This document shows, piece after piece, positions 20,001-30,399 of a stretch of DNA of 64,000 nt. The position numbers were made by a program, and so were the translations under genes. Under the pieces are notes generated by a model that was given only the letters and a program-made list of their open reading frames with translations, was not told the DNA's origin and searched no databases. Every line of letters begins with the position of its first letter. Positions within the stretch are counted from its first letter, which is position 1. The stretch spans positions 46,598,521-46,662,520 of the forward strand of contig NC_088302.1 in the NCBI RefSeq assembly GCF_032854445.1, in the 5' to 3' direction. The stretch is from Liolophura sinensis (lineage: Eukaryota > Mollusca > Polyplacophora > Chitonida > Chitonidae).

Positions 20001-20735
20001 TCACCACCACTTTACCGCGTTCAAATGCGACGGATTGACCCGTGTCATCCCTAATATCAATGTCCACCGGTCGAGAAATGTTTGGACTGCACGGGGATGT
20101 ATTCCACGTGTTGGAACGTCTTGGAGACGTGCTTCCCCATACTGCCCTTCCGTGGTAACCGTCCGCAACAGCGGGGCCAACGTGTCCCCCACCACACGCG
20201 GTTCAATAATGTCTGTGTACACGTACAGCGTGGGTGTGCTGATCGTTAAATCCTCGGCACCGACATACATGAGGTCCGCCGGTCCCATGAGCCATCCGTA
20301 CGGTAAATTCATGAGTTGCATTAGCCGTGGGCTGAAACCAAGCCCCAGTGGTTTCTCAAACCGCACGCTGTATTTCCGCTGCATATCGTCGAACTCAAAC
20401 GTTAAGTCCCCGGCGTGCTCCTGGAGATCGCGGATCTCTGTCTCGCTTAACAATTTGGTCAACCCCCAGGCCAGGTCTTTGGGTGTCGGGTAGTAGCCGG
20501 CTGGTAATATAAGCTTATGCGTAGCGTGGTGTGAGTCCTTTGGGGAGTCTATGGTATACCACACTTCACCTGACCGCACGTTAAACCAGGTCCGGGGATA
20601 CTGTATTTCAACCAGCCCACATTCCCAGTCACCTGTCAAATGGATGGGGCGGGGTAATTGGGTGGTGAAACGCGTCAAGGTATTGTTGGGGAAGTAGTCC
20701 AGCGAGCTGTTACTGGGTAGCGTCACGTAAAACAT
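20001..20735 (-). pseudogene. PX: Minor capsid (penton-like, PX) protein, frameshifted at the C-terminus
   Basis: From ATG 20735 the first about 190 residues are well preserved: MFYVTLPSNSSLDYFPNNTL, TGDWECGLVEIQYPRTWFNV, AGYYPTPKDL and SPRLMQLMNLP. This is a highly conserved Polinton/adintovirus ORF, thought to be the single jelly-roll minor capsid or penton protein. After about position 20130 the frame no longer matches the usual ending. Recognisable pieces of it lie in the other two frames near 20110-20000, which implies two small indels. The upstream non-coding gap to the next gene is about 60 bp. Confidence 0.78.
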
Positions 20736-20799
20736 GGTGTGGGTGAGATGATCTCCCTCAGGTGGACTGATCGTTTTGTCCTCTGGCGCCTGTATTTAA

Positions 20800-21470
20800 T
20801 TAATAGGGACTCCACCTGAGCGGGCGTATGATAGATGAAGCGGGCCGGAGTTCGGGTCGCTGGCCTCGTCGCGTCTTCTTGGGTCGCTTTGGTGTGGTGT
20901 GTGTGGTGTGTGTGGAACTAGAGGCGGTAGTGGACGGCCTGGTTTTTTTTTGCTCTGTGGGCCGGTCGGGGTTCTGGCGATCGGGGGATTCCCCAGCTCG
21001 GTCGGGGGATTCACCAGCTCGGCGGGTGTGCTCATTTTTTCCCGCACCCAAGCTCGGTAGTGATCCCGGGGTATTGAGCGCTCGTGTGAGGGGACAGGGG
21101 TGGTAGGGGTGGTAGGCTGGAGGGTTTGGGTCGGGGTGTCTACCATCGCCTTGTCCGCCTCGCTCAAAAAACGACTGGCTGTGGGTTTGGCCTGAGGTGG
21201 GATCGAACTCGGTCGCTGCCCGATTTGGTATTGATCTTGAAACGTTCGGAACCGTTGAAGGGTGTGGTGATATCGCTGTATTTTCTCCTCGTCCGAGAGA
21301 GTCCTGTTGTGGAGGATCGAGGATCTTGATCAAGCGTGTTGAGGGCTTTCACCGTACTGGGGACGGGGTATGGGGATCTGGGTAGGCTGGAGGTGGGTGG
21401 GGCTGGAGGTGAAGGTCGTGTGAGCGTCTCTAAGAGCCGTGGTTCGACCAAGGCCATTTTCTTGGCGTGC
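20800..21470 (-). pseudogene. Pro/Ser-rich structural-cluster protein, disrupted
   Basis: The N-terminal frame begins near 21460 with ALVEPRLLETL, and a second frame from about 21333 carries the remainder, rich in Pro, Arg and Thr, ending at 20800. Many Polintons have a protein starting with (M)xLVDPRLLE between the small basic protein and the penton, so position and start fit. Tandem GESPD-encoding repeats occur near 20985-21020. Function is unknown; a virion role is inferred from context. Confidence 0.55.
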
Positions 21471-21479
21471 TGCATTACC

Positions 21480-21900
21480 TACCACCAGCTATAGCCTTAC
21501 TAGTGACACCCTTAACGACACCGCCGACAACACCCCCGAGAACGGCTGGTACAATGGCTTTGGCGAGGAGGGGGGGCAAGTAGCAGTGGTAGGAATCAAC
21601 CACGTTGAACAATCCGTCCTTTCTTATGCAGGGGAACACTTTTCTTCACCAAAGTGCGAAGACCCGTCTTGTGTCGCTGTAACTTCACCTTCTCAGCCGG
21701 CGAGAGTGGAACGTTTCCATTTAACACATTCTTAGCACATTCACACAAGCACCGGAGTAATCCTGGATCGTTACCCCGCAACACAGCCTGACGAATAGAG
21801 GGGGTGGCTGGCGCGAGCAGGGTTAATAAGGGACCGTAACGTGGAGACGGCGTGACCTCATCACGGGTCGTCGTTGTGAGAGCAACTGAGGCGATAGACT
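21480..21900 (-). pseudogene. Small basic conserved Polinton protein, frameshifted
   Basis: Recognisable residues are NDPGLLRCLCECAKNVLNGN, LSPAEKVKLQRHKTGLRTLV and KSVPLHKKGRIVQRG (frame ending at 21596). A Gly/Val-rich hydrophobic tail follows in the next frame to about 21480. A Cys-rich helix, a basic KR stretch and then a hydrophobic tail are standard for the ORF next to the ATPase in Polintons and adintoviruses. No clear ATG is seen at the 5' end; the upstream region overlaps the tandem duplication at 21923-22300. Confidence 0.62.
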
Positions 21901-21922
21901 GTGTGTTCAAAGTTTTATGATG

Positions 21923-22300
21923 ACACACTGACACACTGACCTAGTCACCGCTCGCCACAATAATACACTGTTTTACCAGGCCGTCAGCTGACACGTCAGC
22001 CAGCCCAACCACCAACCAACCCACCAGCCAGCCAGCCAGCCAAAAAACAAACTGATGTGACAGATTGTAGGTTCAAAGTTGGTATTATGACTTGGGAGAT
22101 AGGCGTGTTGTGTTTATGATAACACTGACACACTGACCTAGTCACCGCTCGCTGCAATAATACACTGTTTTACCAGTCCATCAGCTGACACGTCAGCCAG
22201 ACCACCCACCAGCCAGCCCACCAGCCAGCCAGCCAAAACAAACTGATGTGATAGATTGTAGATTCAAAGTTGGTGTTATGACTTGGGGAGATAGGCGTGT
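21923..22300. repeat. Tandem duplication of about 185 bp at the 3' end of the ATPase
   Basis: The stretch ACACTGACACACTGACCTAG through GATAGGCGTGTTG is present twice, at about 21923-22111 and 22113-22300. It includes the CCAGCCAGCC runs and TTCAAAGTTGGTRTTATGAC. The first half of each unit resembles the right arm of the palindrome at 17207-17365 in inverted orientation. The duplication adds an abnormal Trp-rich tail to the ATPase frame. Confidence 0.92.
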
Positions 22301-22894
22301 TGAATCTCCCGGGGAAAATGTGGGTGCGAAGTCGCAGGTGATCGGGTGTGGTTTGCTTGAAATCCACCAGCAAATACCCGTGAGGTTCAGCCGTGGCATC
22401 TTCAAAGGCCTCGCGCACGTACTGTGTCCGCCCTGGAGCCATTTGTTTAGCGATCGTGGTAATTTGGGATACATCTCGCGGGTTTTTGAACAGCACCAAG
22501 TAGTGTGCGTTCAGACTGATGGTCCGATGGTCTTTGGTTTTGTTAAACAAATTCTGGACGATGTACACCACGCTGATATTGCGGTGGTGACTGCCTTTGG
22601 TGAAGAGTTTTGTCACGCGATCGTCGGCTTCAGCCATCAAATCATCCACGACGACTAACGTCCGCTCCCCCGGGTCGAAAGTGGACGGGCTGGGCACACC
22701 TTCTTCAAACTGAACGTAAGGTAACGTGGTGTACAATGGCTGCCACTCCCCGTAACACCAGACGATGCGTTGTGGGGGTAGATGAATGCAGAGTTGGAGC
22801 ATGTTCCACTAACCGTTTCACAAAACACAGACTTCCCAGATCCCGTCGGGCCGCTGACAATGCAGGTAAAGGGATGCTCCCATCGCGTGTCCAT
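22170..22894 (-). pseudogene. ATP: FtsK/A32-like genome-packaging ATPase, frameshifted
   Basis: ATG 22894 opens MDTRWEHPFTCIVSGPTGSG, with Walker A GPTGSGKS at residues 15-22. Walker B TLVVVDDLMAE lies in the second frame (about 22670-22640), followed by the conserved YIVQNLFNKTKDHRTISLNA and FKNPRDVSQI. The change of frame is near 22810. The true C-terminus was probably near FNTPISPS (about 22290); the rest reads into the duplicated repeat. In Polintons and NCLDV this ATPase pumps DNA into capsids. Confidence 0.92.
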
Positions 22895-22904
22895 GGGTAG
22901 AAAC

Positions 22905-23505
22905 TAACTCCTTCGGCGGTTTGGATCGTCGTACGGGTGGGGGTGGTGGATAGTGGGGGAGTGACGGCAGGTGATGGTACCTGTGTCGCCTGCGTTGCCT
23001 GCGTTGCCTGTGTTACCTGTGTTACCTGTGTTGTCTGTGTTGCCTGTGTTACCTGTGTTGTGTTAGGGGGTAGATAGACAGGTGTGGAAACGATGCTAGG
23101 TATTGGTGTGGTGGGGTGAGTAGGGGTGGGTGATGGGGGTGAGGAGTTTGAGGAGAGTGGGTGTCGTCGGTGTAGTGTGGTTGTGGTGGGTGTGGAGGGT
23201 TGTGACGTGGGAGTTCGATCCCAGCTCGGGGTAATGGCGCTAGTGGCAGTGACGGCGTTCTCGGTATTGTCAAACCGACGGGCAATTGATGGTGGTTGGG
23301 GTGGCGATACAGGTGTCCCAATCCAGCGGAAACGCGTCTTGTTCAGTTGTCCTCGTAGATATTGCAGGGTTGACTGGTCTTGGAGCAATTGTAGGCTGAG
23401 TTCCGCAGCCAATCCACCCACTAAAGCACCGATGTACAAGAGAACCCCCAGTACGGCTGCTACGGTCCCTTTATTCTCGCGCAAGCCTTGTATACACCGA
23501 TCCAT
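22905..23505 (-). CDS. Single-pass membrane protein with Thr-rich stalk
   Basis: The first ATG is at 23505 (MDRCIQGLRENKG), just after the integrase end at 23556. A hydrophobic segment lies at about residues 14-34 (VAAVLGVLLYIGALVGGLAA). A Pro/Ser/Thr-rich region follows, with a repeated TQATQ/TTQV motif encoded at about 22985-23065. I do not recognise the family. The frame continues past 22905 into the ATPase gene out of frame, so its real stop was probably lost or altered. An envelope- or receptor-like virion surface role is only a guess from the architecture. Confidence 0.5.
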
Positions 23506-23555
23506 CCCTTGAGGCAGGTCAGTCGGAAGTGGTAGCGACCTCGTTAGCCTCGGGT

Positions 23556-24420
23556 TTAAATACGTTCCACGTCCGTGGCCGGCACCCAAGAATTAAAGCT
23601 GGGTGGATAACCCACCCACTTCACCCAATAGTACAGTTTCCCTCGCCGACGCTCCTTTTTTAAGATCTTCTCCACCTGATAAAACTTATCCACCGCGGCT
23701 GTCACCGGTTGGAGTTCGGTTTCGTAAAACGTCCCTAGCAATTGGTCCCCGTTCAAATCCTCCAGTGTGTACACAGCAGGCTGTTGAGGGTGGGAGCGGA
23801 CGATGCGGAACATTTCCGTGCTCCAATTCGGCAGGTATGATTTTTCAAATTTCCCTTTTACCTTACTGATACGCACGAGATCACCGGCCTGACACCGGTG
23901 GACCGAACGTTTGGCTGTGGGTGGATCGTACAAGACTTGGCGGACTTCCTTCTGGTTCTGGGGGGTGACGTCGATAGGAGCTCGTCGTATGCTTCGGTGG
24001 TAGGCTTGATTGTAACCGCGAACCAGCGCCAGGTAGCGCCGAGTGTTGTGAGCGGTGAAATATTTGTACATGCGACCTTTCAAAGTGCGGTTGAACCGTT
24101 CTACCACGGAGGCTTGGTTTCGTTAAACGTGTGAAAGAAAAACACCCCTTTGTCCTTTAAAAAGGCTTGAAACGGTCTGTTCAGAAACTCTTTCCCCTCG
24201 TCCGTTTGCAGGTACAACGGTTGGCGACCCGTCTTGAAAAATCTGTTGAAATGCCTCGATCAAATAAGCCCCGGTTTTGGCCCGGAGTGGCATCACCCAG
24301 GCATACTTGGAGAGCACATCGATGCAGGTCAGTAGGTAACGGTTGTTGTCATTCTCTTTGGCGAACGCTGTCATGTCGACCAGGTCCGCCTGCCACTGAC
24401 CTTGCTGCTTGGTGTCTGTT
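23556..24420 (-). pseudogene. INT: Retroviral-type integrase with chromodomain, truncated and frameshifted
   Basis: The rve catalytic core is visible. The first acidic residue is in WQADLVDM (about 24400-24380), then YLLTCIDVLSKYAW. The second Asp lies in QTDEGKEF (about 24200), and the Glu in VVERFNRTLKGRMY (about 24110). The frame changes near 24225, and another break separates the pieces ending at 24123 and starting at 24107. The C-terminal frame to 23556 includes an SH3-like basic region (GDLVRISKVKGKFEKSYL) and a chromodomain ending YYWVKWVGYPPSFNSWVP. The N-terminal zinc-binding part is missing to the right of 24420. Polinton integrases insert the element with short target duplications. 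Here the gene lies at the right end, the usual place. Confidence 0.93.
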
Positions 24421-24452
24421 GTGTGTAATGAGTGAACCCACCTCAGACCGCC

Positions 24453-24575
24453 TATATATAGTATAGAGTGGCGTGGAGTGCGGTATAGTATGGTATAGTA
24501 TAGTATAGTATAGTAGAGTGTAGTATAGTCTAGTCTAGTATAGTCTAGTCTAGTCTAGTAGAGTAGAGTGGAGTC
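24453..24575 (+). repeat. Degenerate pentanucleotide repeat (TATAG/TCTAG/TAGAG)
   Basis: About 120 bp of imperfect 5-bp units lie immediately upstream of the truncated integrase, where its N-terminal coding part would be expected. The repeat may mark the deletion point. Confidence 0.9.
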
Positions 24576-24957
24576 TCCAGTGTGCATGTATGTTTGGGTG
24601 GGGTGTCGATCCAACCATCCCTACCACAACCCACAGGTAGTCAGACAGGGAAATCCCACCGACAGGCTCTACGGTTCATAACACCGACCCTCTGCCTGCA
24701 GCAGTGAGCCTTCCTGGGCGAACAGTGTTGCAAAGACACGCTGAGCGATCCTACCCACCAGCCAGCCTGCAGTCAGACCAACAATGTTGTCAGCTGTGCT
24801 TTGTTTTGACACGTGGTTTTTGTTTGGACACGTGGTTTTTTTTTTGGCTCGGCTGCGCCTTGTATACATTGTATACATCGTTGCCAGCCAGCCAGCTAGC
24901 CGGTGCATCCATACATAATACATAGGAGCTATCGGGATAGATACCAGCCCTAGCCTG
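24576..24957. other. Right terminal region of the element
   Basis: No gene is seen here. It contains two GACACGTGGTTTTTGTTTG-type units (24809-24850), a TTGTATACATTGTATACATC palindrome (24868), CCAGCCAGCCAGC runs and, at 24915-24959, the inverted match to 12255-12299. The last bases overlap the host match by about 2 bp. Confidence 0.65.
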
Positions 24958-25090
24958 ACAATTCGGGGAAGAATTCACATGTCATGCTAAAGCGAACATG
25001 GCACCAGTTTGCAGTGTATCACAGGTAACAGCAAACACAGTGTAGTGCCCACGCCTTTACTCAAGGGAGGTCATTAAGATATGGCACACC
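24958..25090 (-). promoter_or_regulatory. Orphan fox promoter/leader (minus strand)
   Basis: The reverse complement matches the promoters at 29050-29331 and 35777-36060 (TTTAACATGACATGTGAA, TTGCAGTGTATCAC, CCTTTACTCAAGGGAGGT). The fox gene it served is absent; the Polinton starts where the gene would be. Confidence 0.75.
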
Positions 25091-25639
25091 GCCCTCCCCT
25101 TTTCTGGGTTGTTTGAATCGCTCACACTAAATAGTTTGTTGACCTTATTAGTTTGTTTACCTGTAATTAGCTCCCGTTGTTAGCTAACTATCTCTTCTAA
25201 TATTCTTGACACGATTTTTTTGGGAGTCGTCATCGCAATGACCACGTCATATAAAATCCGTAAACAAAGATTGTACCCATACAAGTACAAGATATAGAGA
25301 TGGACTTGAAAAGTCTGATTCAGTATTTAAAAGGTTACATCATAAAAAATATACTTTTTCGTTAGAGTCCGCAAAACAATTTGATTTACATTACATGGAA
25401 CTGAATAATGTGCTGATCATTTTATGATGTTAGAGAGTACCCATACGGAAGATTGCTATTTCAGTATAAGATCAGTGACAACATTCTACTGAAAACTTCA
25501 CAACTTTCACTGCAAAGAAAAACATATCCGTGGCCATTTTCATGAAAATGTCTTATGTTATATCCTCCTTAACATAAAAGTGGCTTCTGAAGGCAACTCC
25601 CGGGAGACCGTTCGGACTGGGAGAATATTGGTCTGAGCA

Positions 25640-25720
25640 GGATCACGTGTCAACACCCTGATGACGTGTTAACCAGGTAGCTACGGCAGGTAACTCAGGC
25701 TTCTGGACAGAGAGGGAACG
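25640..25720 (+). repeat. Interspersed repeat TCAACACCCTGATGACGTG, copies across the window
   Basis: The core TGTCAACACCCTGATGACGT, then GTTAACCAGGTAGCTACGRC, also occurs at 39435-39500 and 52580-52650, and inverted at about 33783-33850, 35103-35190 and 38022-38100. The inverted copies sit near fox or fox-derived blocks. It is probably part of a short DNA transposon or an older duplicated segment. No coding potential is seen. Confidence 0.75.
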
Positions 25721-27569
25721 CCTATCGCGTTATAACTGGAGACAAACAAGTATTCTAGTCTCTTTTTTTTTAATTTGTCGCCTATATTCAGCTCGCCGTT
25801 AAAATCACTCATAACCACTTCAAAATTATCCTTACACTCTATACATTGGAGTGCTGGACGTATATATTAATGTAAGGAAAATGCACTAAAAATATTGTCA
25901 TGTAACAAAACATTGTTTGTTTATAGTTGTACATCTCCTGGCGCGCCTTGGTCACGTGACGTGTTCGATTCAGTCACAGCGGGTAGTCTAAGTATAGAAC
26001 ATCGTGTAAATTTCGAGCCAGTCAGTTTTGACTGACCGATGCTTCGGGAAAATGACCTTGTTCATGTTTTTTCTTTGTTTTTTCTCGAAGCTTTGATGAC
26101 AATATATAAGGCGGCAGATTTGTAGGCTGTGAGAGAGTCAATGAAGTGTCAGTGATAGTTATAAACAGAGATAAGATAGTGATACGACAGTGATACATCG
26201 ATACATCACATCTATAGTTGGAAGAAATCGTTAGTGCCTTTGTAGTGGAAAAGCTGGTGTAATTTGGATTACGACGGAAAGTCAAGTTAAGGACTAGCGT
26301 CACTCGGGTCTGAAGTATTTATACATAGTACGCTGCCGCCATTTATTGTAACATTTATTATATTTTATATATGTCCTGTGCATTGCTATTTGTGGTTTAA
26401 ATCATTATTTTCTTTGATTTATTAAATTGTTAAACCAACCATTTCAGTGTTTGAGAGTGTTACTCTGTTTGACCCAGGTTAGGCTCGTTATCGGGAAGTG
26501 ATTTTGGCTTATTATACCGATACCCTAACAATATGTCTAATGCATAATGGTAAACCTCAAACTTTTCGCGAGGAAGACTACTTTTCTTTTCGTACCGTCA
26601 ACATTGTTCAAAAACAGTTACAATGCTGGATAATTGACAAATTCCTGTATATTTTGATGAAGCGCTACACCAGTTACCTACAATGTGATCCACTACTCTA
26701 AACCCTGTTTCAAAACAGCCATCTTAAAAATTGTTTCCAATTTTTAGTATAACATAGCTTAAATAAACGAAAATAAGATCATTTTTTGTAGCTCAGTTCA
26801 GGAGTAGGGCTTCAGGTTTCAATGTTATGAACTTCTGTTATAAAAAAAATACAGTGTATTCGCGACGATAATAATGTAGCCTTTGTTACCGTGTGGAACT
26901 GCTCGAGGTCCTTCTACTCTAATACAATTTACCTGAAACTCCCATTGTCTCTGGTTTCTAAATAATCATGACCTTAATCGAGGCAGTGAGTTGGTGGTGT
27001 CGAAAAAAGCTGATAAGTGTCCACTTCCAAAATGGCTTAGGAAAGCAAGGTTGTCGAGTTCCTGGAAAGTTAATGATGACTAGGCCTATTAATTTAAAGA
27101 TTTTATCAACTTGAGGAAAATATACATGTAGTTCACTGGGGAAAAAAACCAATGTAGTAAAGTTTTAGTAGTAATTTTTACAAGTGAAGGATTTCATTAT
27201 ATTACAAATGTACTTCGCTTAACATCAGGCATATGCTACTATACATGTGCATTGTTGTGATAGCCGATGTCTTAAAATTCATCTTTAAAATATACAATAT
27301 ACGATTCCGACAGACTATTAAGCGTAACTTCTATTGTTGTAATATGTACAACACTGTATATAACTTAAGGTAAAGAAACATGTTCCAGAGAACAAAACAT
27401 CCACAATATCTTGAAATTGCACGGTATGTAAGTCATTTTATTACTTTACAGGAGAAAGGCTTTTGAAGACGATAGTGAACAACGCCGGTTTCTATTCCAG
27501 AGAGTTTCAAGGGATGATGATGTACATGGAAAAATCTAAAAAACCTGGGATCATGAGATATACAGGATG

Positions 27570-28976
27570 TTTATTGGACACATGTGACATCCCATCCACA
27601 GCCATAAACCACCGTCTTCACTTCTTGATCAGCTTTATCCCCTGGTATGTGGCTTTGTAGAGATGGTAGTGGAAGGCTCTGAACACACAACCTCCTGCCC
27701 GGCCCACTTCCCGACCCAGATGCCCACACCTCAGTGTCAAGGCCTTTTACACCCAGGGTGAGCGTCACCCTAAAGGCCTTTGTCTGCCTTCAGCAATACT
27801 TGTGACCTGACCACATCACCCTATGGAATACACAGCGTTGTGAAGATGGAAGCTAACACAAGTTTTAAAACCTCCAAGATTTTGTTCAAGGGTTCAATTA
27901 AAAGTTTGCGGTACATCGCAGTGAAATCATCTACTTCCTGAAAACACAGATAGAAGATTACATTTTTTAAATCTTTGTTTTGATTTATTTATTGATTTAT
28001 TTGACTGTTGTTTTACGCTATACTCAATCTTTCTTTTAAAGGTTATCGTCGTGTGCGATTGAGTACCATGTATATCTGCTGCTAGACAACATATGCAAAT
28101 GCATAGACCGTGGAATTATTCTTTAAAATAGGTCGTTAACTGTTAGGCCTGATAAATAAACAAAGCAAGTAAACTAAAGGAATTCGGCGACTGAAGATTT
28201 TCCTTATACAGTCCTTAAGTTTCCAGTTATAAATGCAATTAGAGTAAATTAAATGACCTCTTTTTATTTTGGAAGGATTGAAATTTATTTCAACTCCTCA
28301 CAGGCGCTTATGCATACAACAACGGTTTAATCGAGGCGAAAAAAGGAGGCAAAATTCAGAAATGTTGTAAATGGACCACATGAGTGAAGGACTGATAATG
28401 TTTGCAGTAAAGCAGCTATAAATCGTCTACAAATGGAATGATTAAATGTTCACGACCTGGTGTTCTGGTTGATATCAGAGTGATATCTACATCTAGCGAT
28501 CTGGTGAAATAAAATCTTCTATACCTTTGCCCACAGGTAAAACGTAATCTCATTTCACTTAAAGATTTGGAATATGTTTCTCCCTCGACACTAAGCTCTC
28601 CACTTCCGATATACAAGACAAGGGATGTAGCTGAAAACAAAGCCAATACGTATTGCTAAATATCAATTTATTTGTTTATTTATTCACTTGATTTTTGTTT
28701 AATGCCATACTCAAGAATTACTCACTTGTACGACGGCGGTAGGTTTTATAGACAAAGGAAACCAGAGTGTCCGACATAAACTGGGGCGATCATTTATAAA
28801 TCTGCGGAGGTTTGGGACGCCGACAGTTAGGAAGACAGTCAATATGTCGTTATTCCGTGTATTACATGGGTTTTACCATCATCGCTATCTAAACTCACTT
28901 GGTTTTGTCACAAATCCAATCTGTTGGAGCAGTATTCAGCTGTAATAGCCTCATGCACATTGGTTCATCTAAAATG
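27570..28976 (-). pseudogene. Decayed copy of the membrane-protein gene (exons 4 to last)
   Basis: Exon 4 (28976-28900 region) has lost its AG acceptor (ATG in place of CAG) and several internal bases. Exon 5 (28632-28525) is open and reads SLVLYIGSGELSVEGETYSK, a clearer version than in the other copies. The last exon (27937-27570) carries an in-frame TAG at 27821-27823 and a 2-bp loss near 27786. Exons 1-3 are absent. Compare the intact last exon at 41753-41370. Confidence 0.8.
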
Positions 28977-29049
28977 GAGGCACATGTAGGATGAACAGAG
29001 AGAGAACATAATGCAAAACTATTGAAGACAAGGATGTAAATATACCTTA

Positions 29050-29331
29050 ATGACCTCCCCTGAGTAAGGCGGGAACACTATACTGTTTGTAGTGTTAACC
29101 GTGTACAGAGGGGAAACTGTGATCTACTGCAAACTGCGGCCTGGTCTTTATCAGCTCGCTTTAACATGACATGTGAACTCTCCCTCAGACGAAATCAGCT
29201 TGCAATTAGCCCGAGAAATACACCATTAGCAATGGGTATAAATCTTGTGTCGGTAAGGTAGAAGGTCAGAATGCCTCAGCACCTCAGGTGAACACAACGC
29301 AGAAAGGCTTAATAGAAAAACTAGGAACACC
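29050..29331 (+). promoter_or_regulatory. Promoter of forkhead gene 1
   Basis: About 280 bp here are conserved with 35777-36060 upstream of the second fox gene, including the TATA box (TATAAA at 29237-29242) and CTTTATCAGCTCGCTTTAAC. The start codon follows the TATA box by 95 bp, so the leader is short. Confidence 0.8.
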
Positions 29332-30261
29332 ATGACTTTGTACACCGACAACTTGGGGATCACCACAAAGAGTCCTGATTCAAATGAGAGAACTTGTAAA
29401 CAAGAGAAAGAAAGCTGGATTGAATCAGGTACAAAACCCTCTTGTTTACCGCAGGAAGATTTTGCCTACATCATAGACAAAGATGCTGCTTGTGCCGAGA
29501 TCGAAAAAGCAAAAAAAAATCCGGAAACAAAACCTGGCCTGTCTTATATCGCTCTCATCTCCATGGCTATTCAGAGTTCAGAGGAGAAACGATTGCTTCT
29601 GTCAGAAATCTACCAATGGATCTCAGAGAACTTCCCCTATTATCAGAGCAAAGACAAAAGTTGGAGAAACAGCGTCCGTCACAACCTTTCCCTGAATGAG
29701 TGCTTTGTGAAAAATGGGCGCAGTGAAAATGGCAAGGGTAACTACTGGTCCATTCACCTTGCAAACGTCGAAGACTTTGAGCAGGGAGATTTCCGTAGGA
29801 GACATGCTCGTCGTCGAGTGCGAAAATGCGACGAAGAGTTCCGAAAACTGACTTCGGCTTTGTGCTCCGATTCCGATTCTTCACAATGTAGCTCTGGGAC
29901 AGTCGCAGAAACGTCGAATACTTCCCAAATATCTCCTCCTTGTAGTCCTTCTGTGCAAGGTTACGTTCCAATGACAAGTGTTATGACGGCAACGAGCGAG
30001 TTGATTGCTACTTTCGGGATAGACGCCATTTTGTCCGAAGAGGAGCAGCACATGTATTTTCAGAGATCTCCGCATGCCCAGAATTTCCAATCTAATTCAC
30101 TGCAGTCAGGTCTGAACGGAGAATCATTTCACTGTGGGGCACATCAGATGACCTTGTTTTCGCCTGTTATACACACAGTGCCTTCTCTCAACTCTTATTT
30201 GATGCCGAATTACTCGTATCCCAGTCTTATATACACTTCTAGTCAGGAGAAATCAGTCTGA
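29332..30261 (+). CDS. foxQ2-like: FoxQ2-like forkhead transcription factor 1
   Basis: This is an intronless gene of 309 residues. A complete forkhead (winged helix) domain spans about 67-165, starting [14 protein letters not shown]. Recognition helix 3 is WRNSVRHNLSLNECF (111-125), and GKGNYWSIHLANVEDF and the basic wing FRRRHARRRVRK follow. The tail after the domain is Ser-rich and ends with SLIYTSSQEKSV. The domain is closest to FoxQ2 as I know the families, and FoxQ2 genes are often intronless and multi-copy in spiralians. The factor should bind RYAAAYA-type DNA. AATAAA lies at 30361-30366. The gene is a tandem paralog of 36061-36978. Confidence 0.92.
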   Translation: MTLYTDNLGITTKSPDSNERTCKQEKESWIESGTKPSCLPQEDFAYIIDKDAACAEIEKAKKNPETKPGLSYIALISMAIQSSEEKRLLLSEIYQWISENFPYYQSKDKSWRNSVRHNLSLNECFVKNGRSENGKGNYWSIHLANVEDFEQGDFRRRHARRRVRKCDEEFRKLTSALCSDSDSSQCSSGTVAETSNTSQISPPCSPSVQGYVPMTSVMTATSELIATFGIDAILSEEEQHMYFQRSPHAQNFQSNSLQSGLNGESFHCGAHQMTLFSPVIHTVPSLNSYLMPNYSYPSLIYTSSQEKSV

Positions 30262-30399
30262 GCAACAGTATTTTTGGTGGTTTTTAGCTTTTGTTATATT
30301 TTTCCGTGTGATTTTTCATTTCCACGCTGCTTTTTCCTAATATGTTAATTTTCTATGTTAAATAAAATCTATTCTCCTGGTCTACATCATCATATCAGC

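Larger units (their letters stand above)
7376..24957. mobile_element. Polinton/Maverick (adintovirus-like) element, degenerate, about 17.6 kb
   Basis: The insert is bounded by loss of the segmental-duplication match at 7375 and its return at 24958. It is visibly GC-richer than the host flanks. It encodes the diagnostic Polinton set: protein-primed polymerase B, retroviral-type integrase with chromodomain, FtsK/A32-like packaging ATPase, adenain-like cysteine protease, and major and minor capsid-like proteins. Extra genes on the left are a zinc-finger protein, a RING protein and an unknown protein. Core genes carry frameshifts and stops. I see no long terminal inverted repeats and no clear 6-bp target duplication. 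A weak 45-bp inverted match links 12255-12299 with 24915-24959, so the left 4.9 kb may be a second or rearranged element. The insertion coincides with loss of about 2.1 kb of host DNA relative to the empty paralog. Confidence 0.95.
24958..29042. repeat. Segmental duplication, second block (pairs with 51901-55969)
   Basis: This block is near-identical to 51901-55969. It begins inside the 5' leader of a lost minus-strand fox gene and ends at ATGTAAATATA, where a plus-strand fox promoter begins here but unrelated sequence begins in the partner. It contains a decayed membrane-protein gene copy at its right end. Between 25100 and 27460 no gene was seen. Confidence 0.92.
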
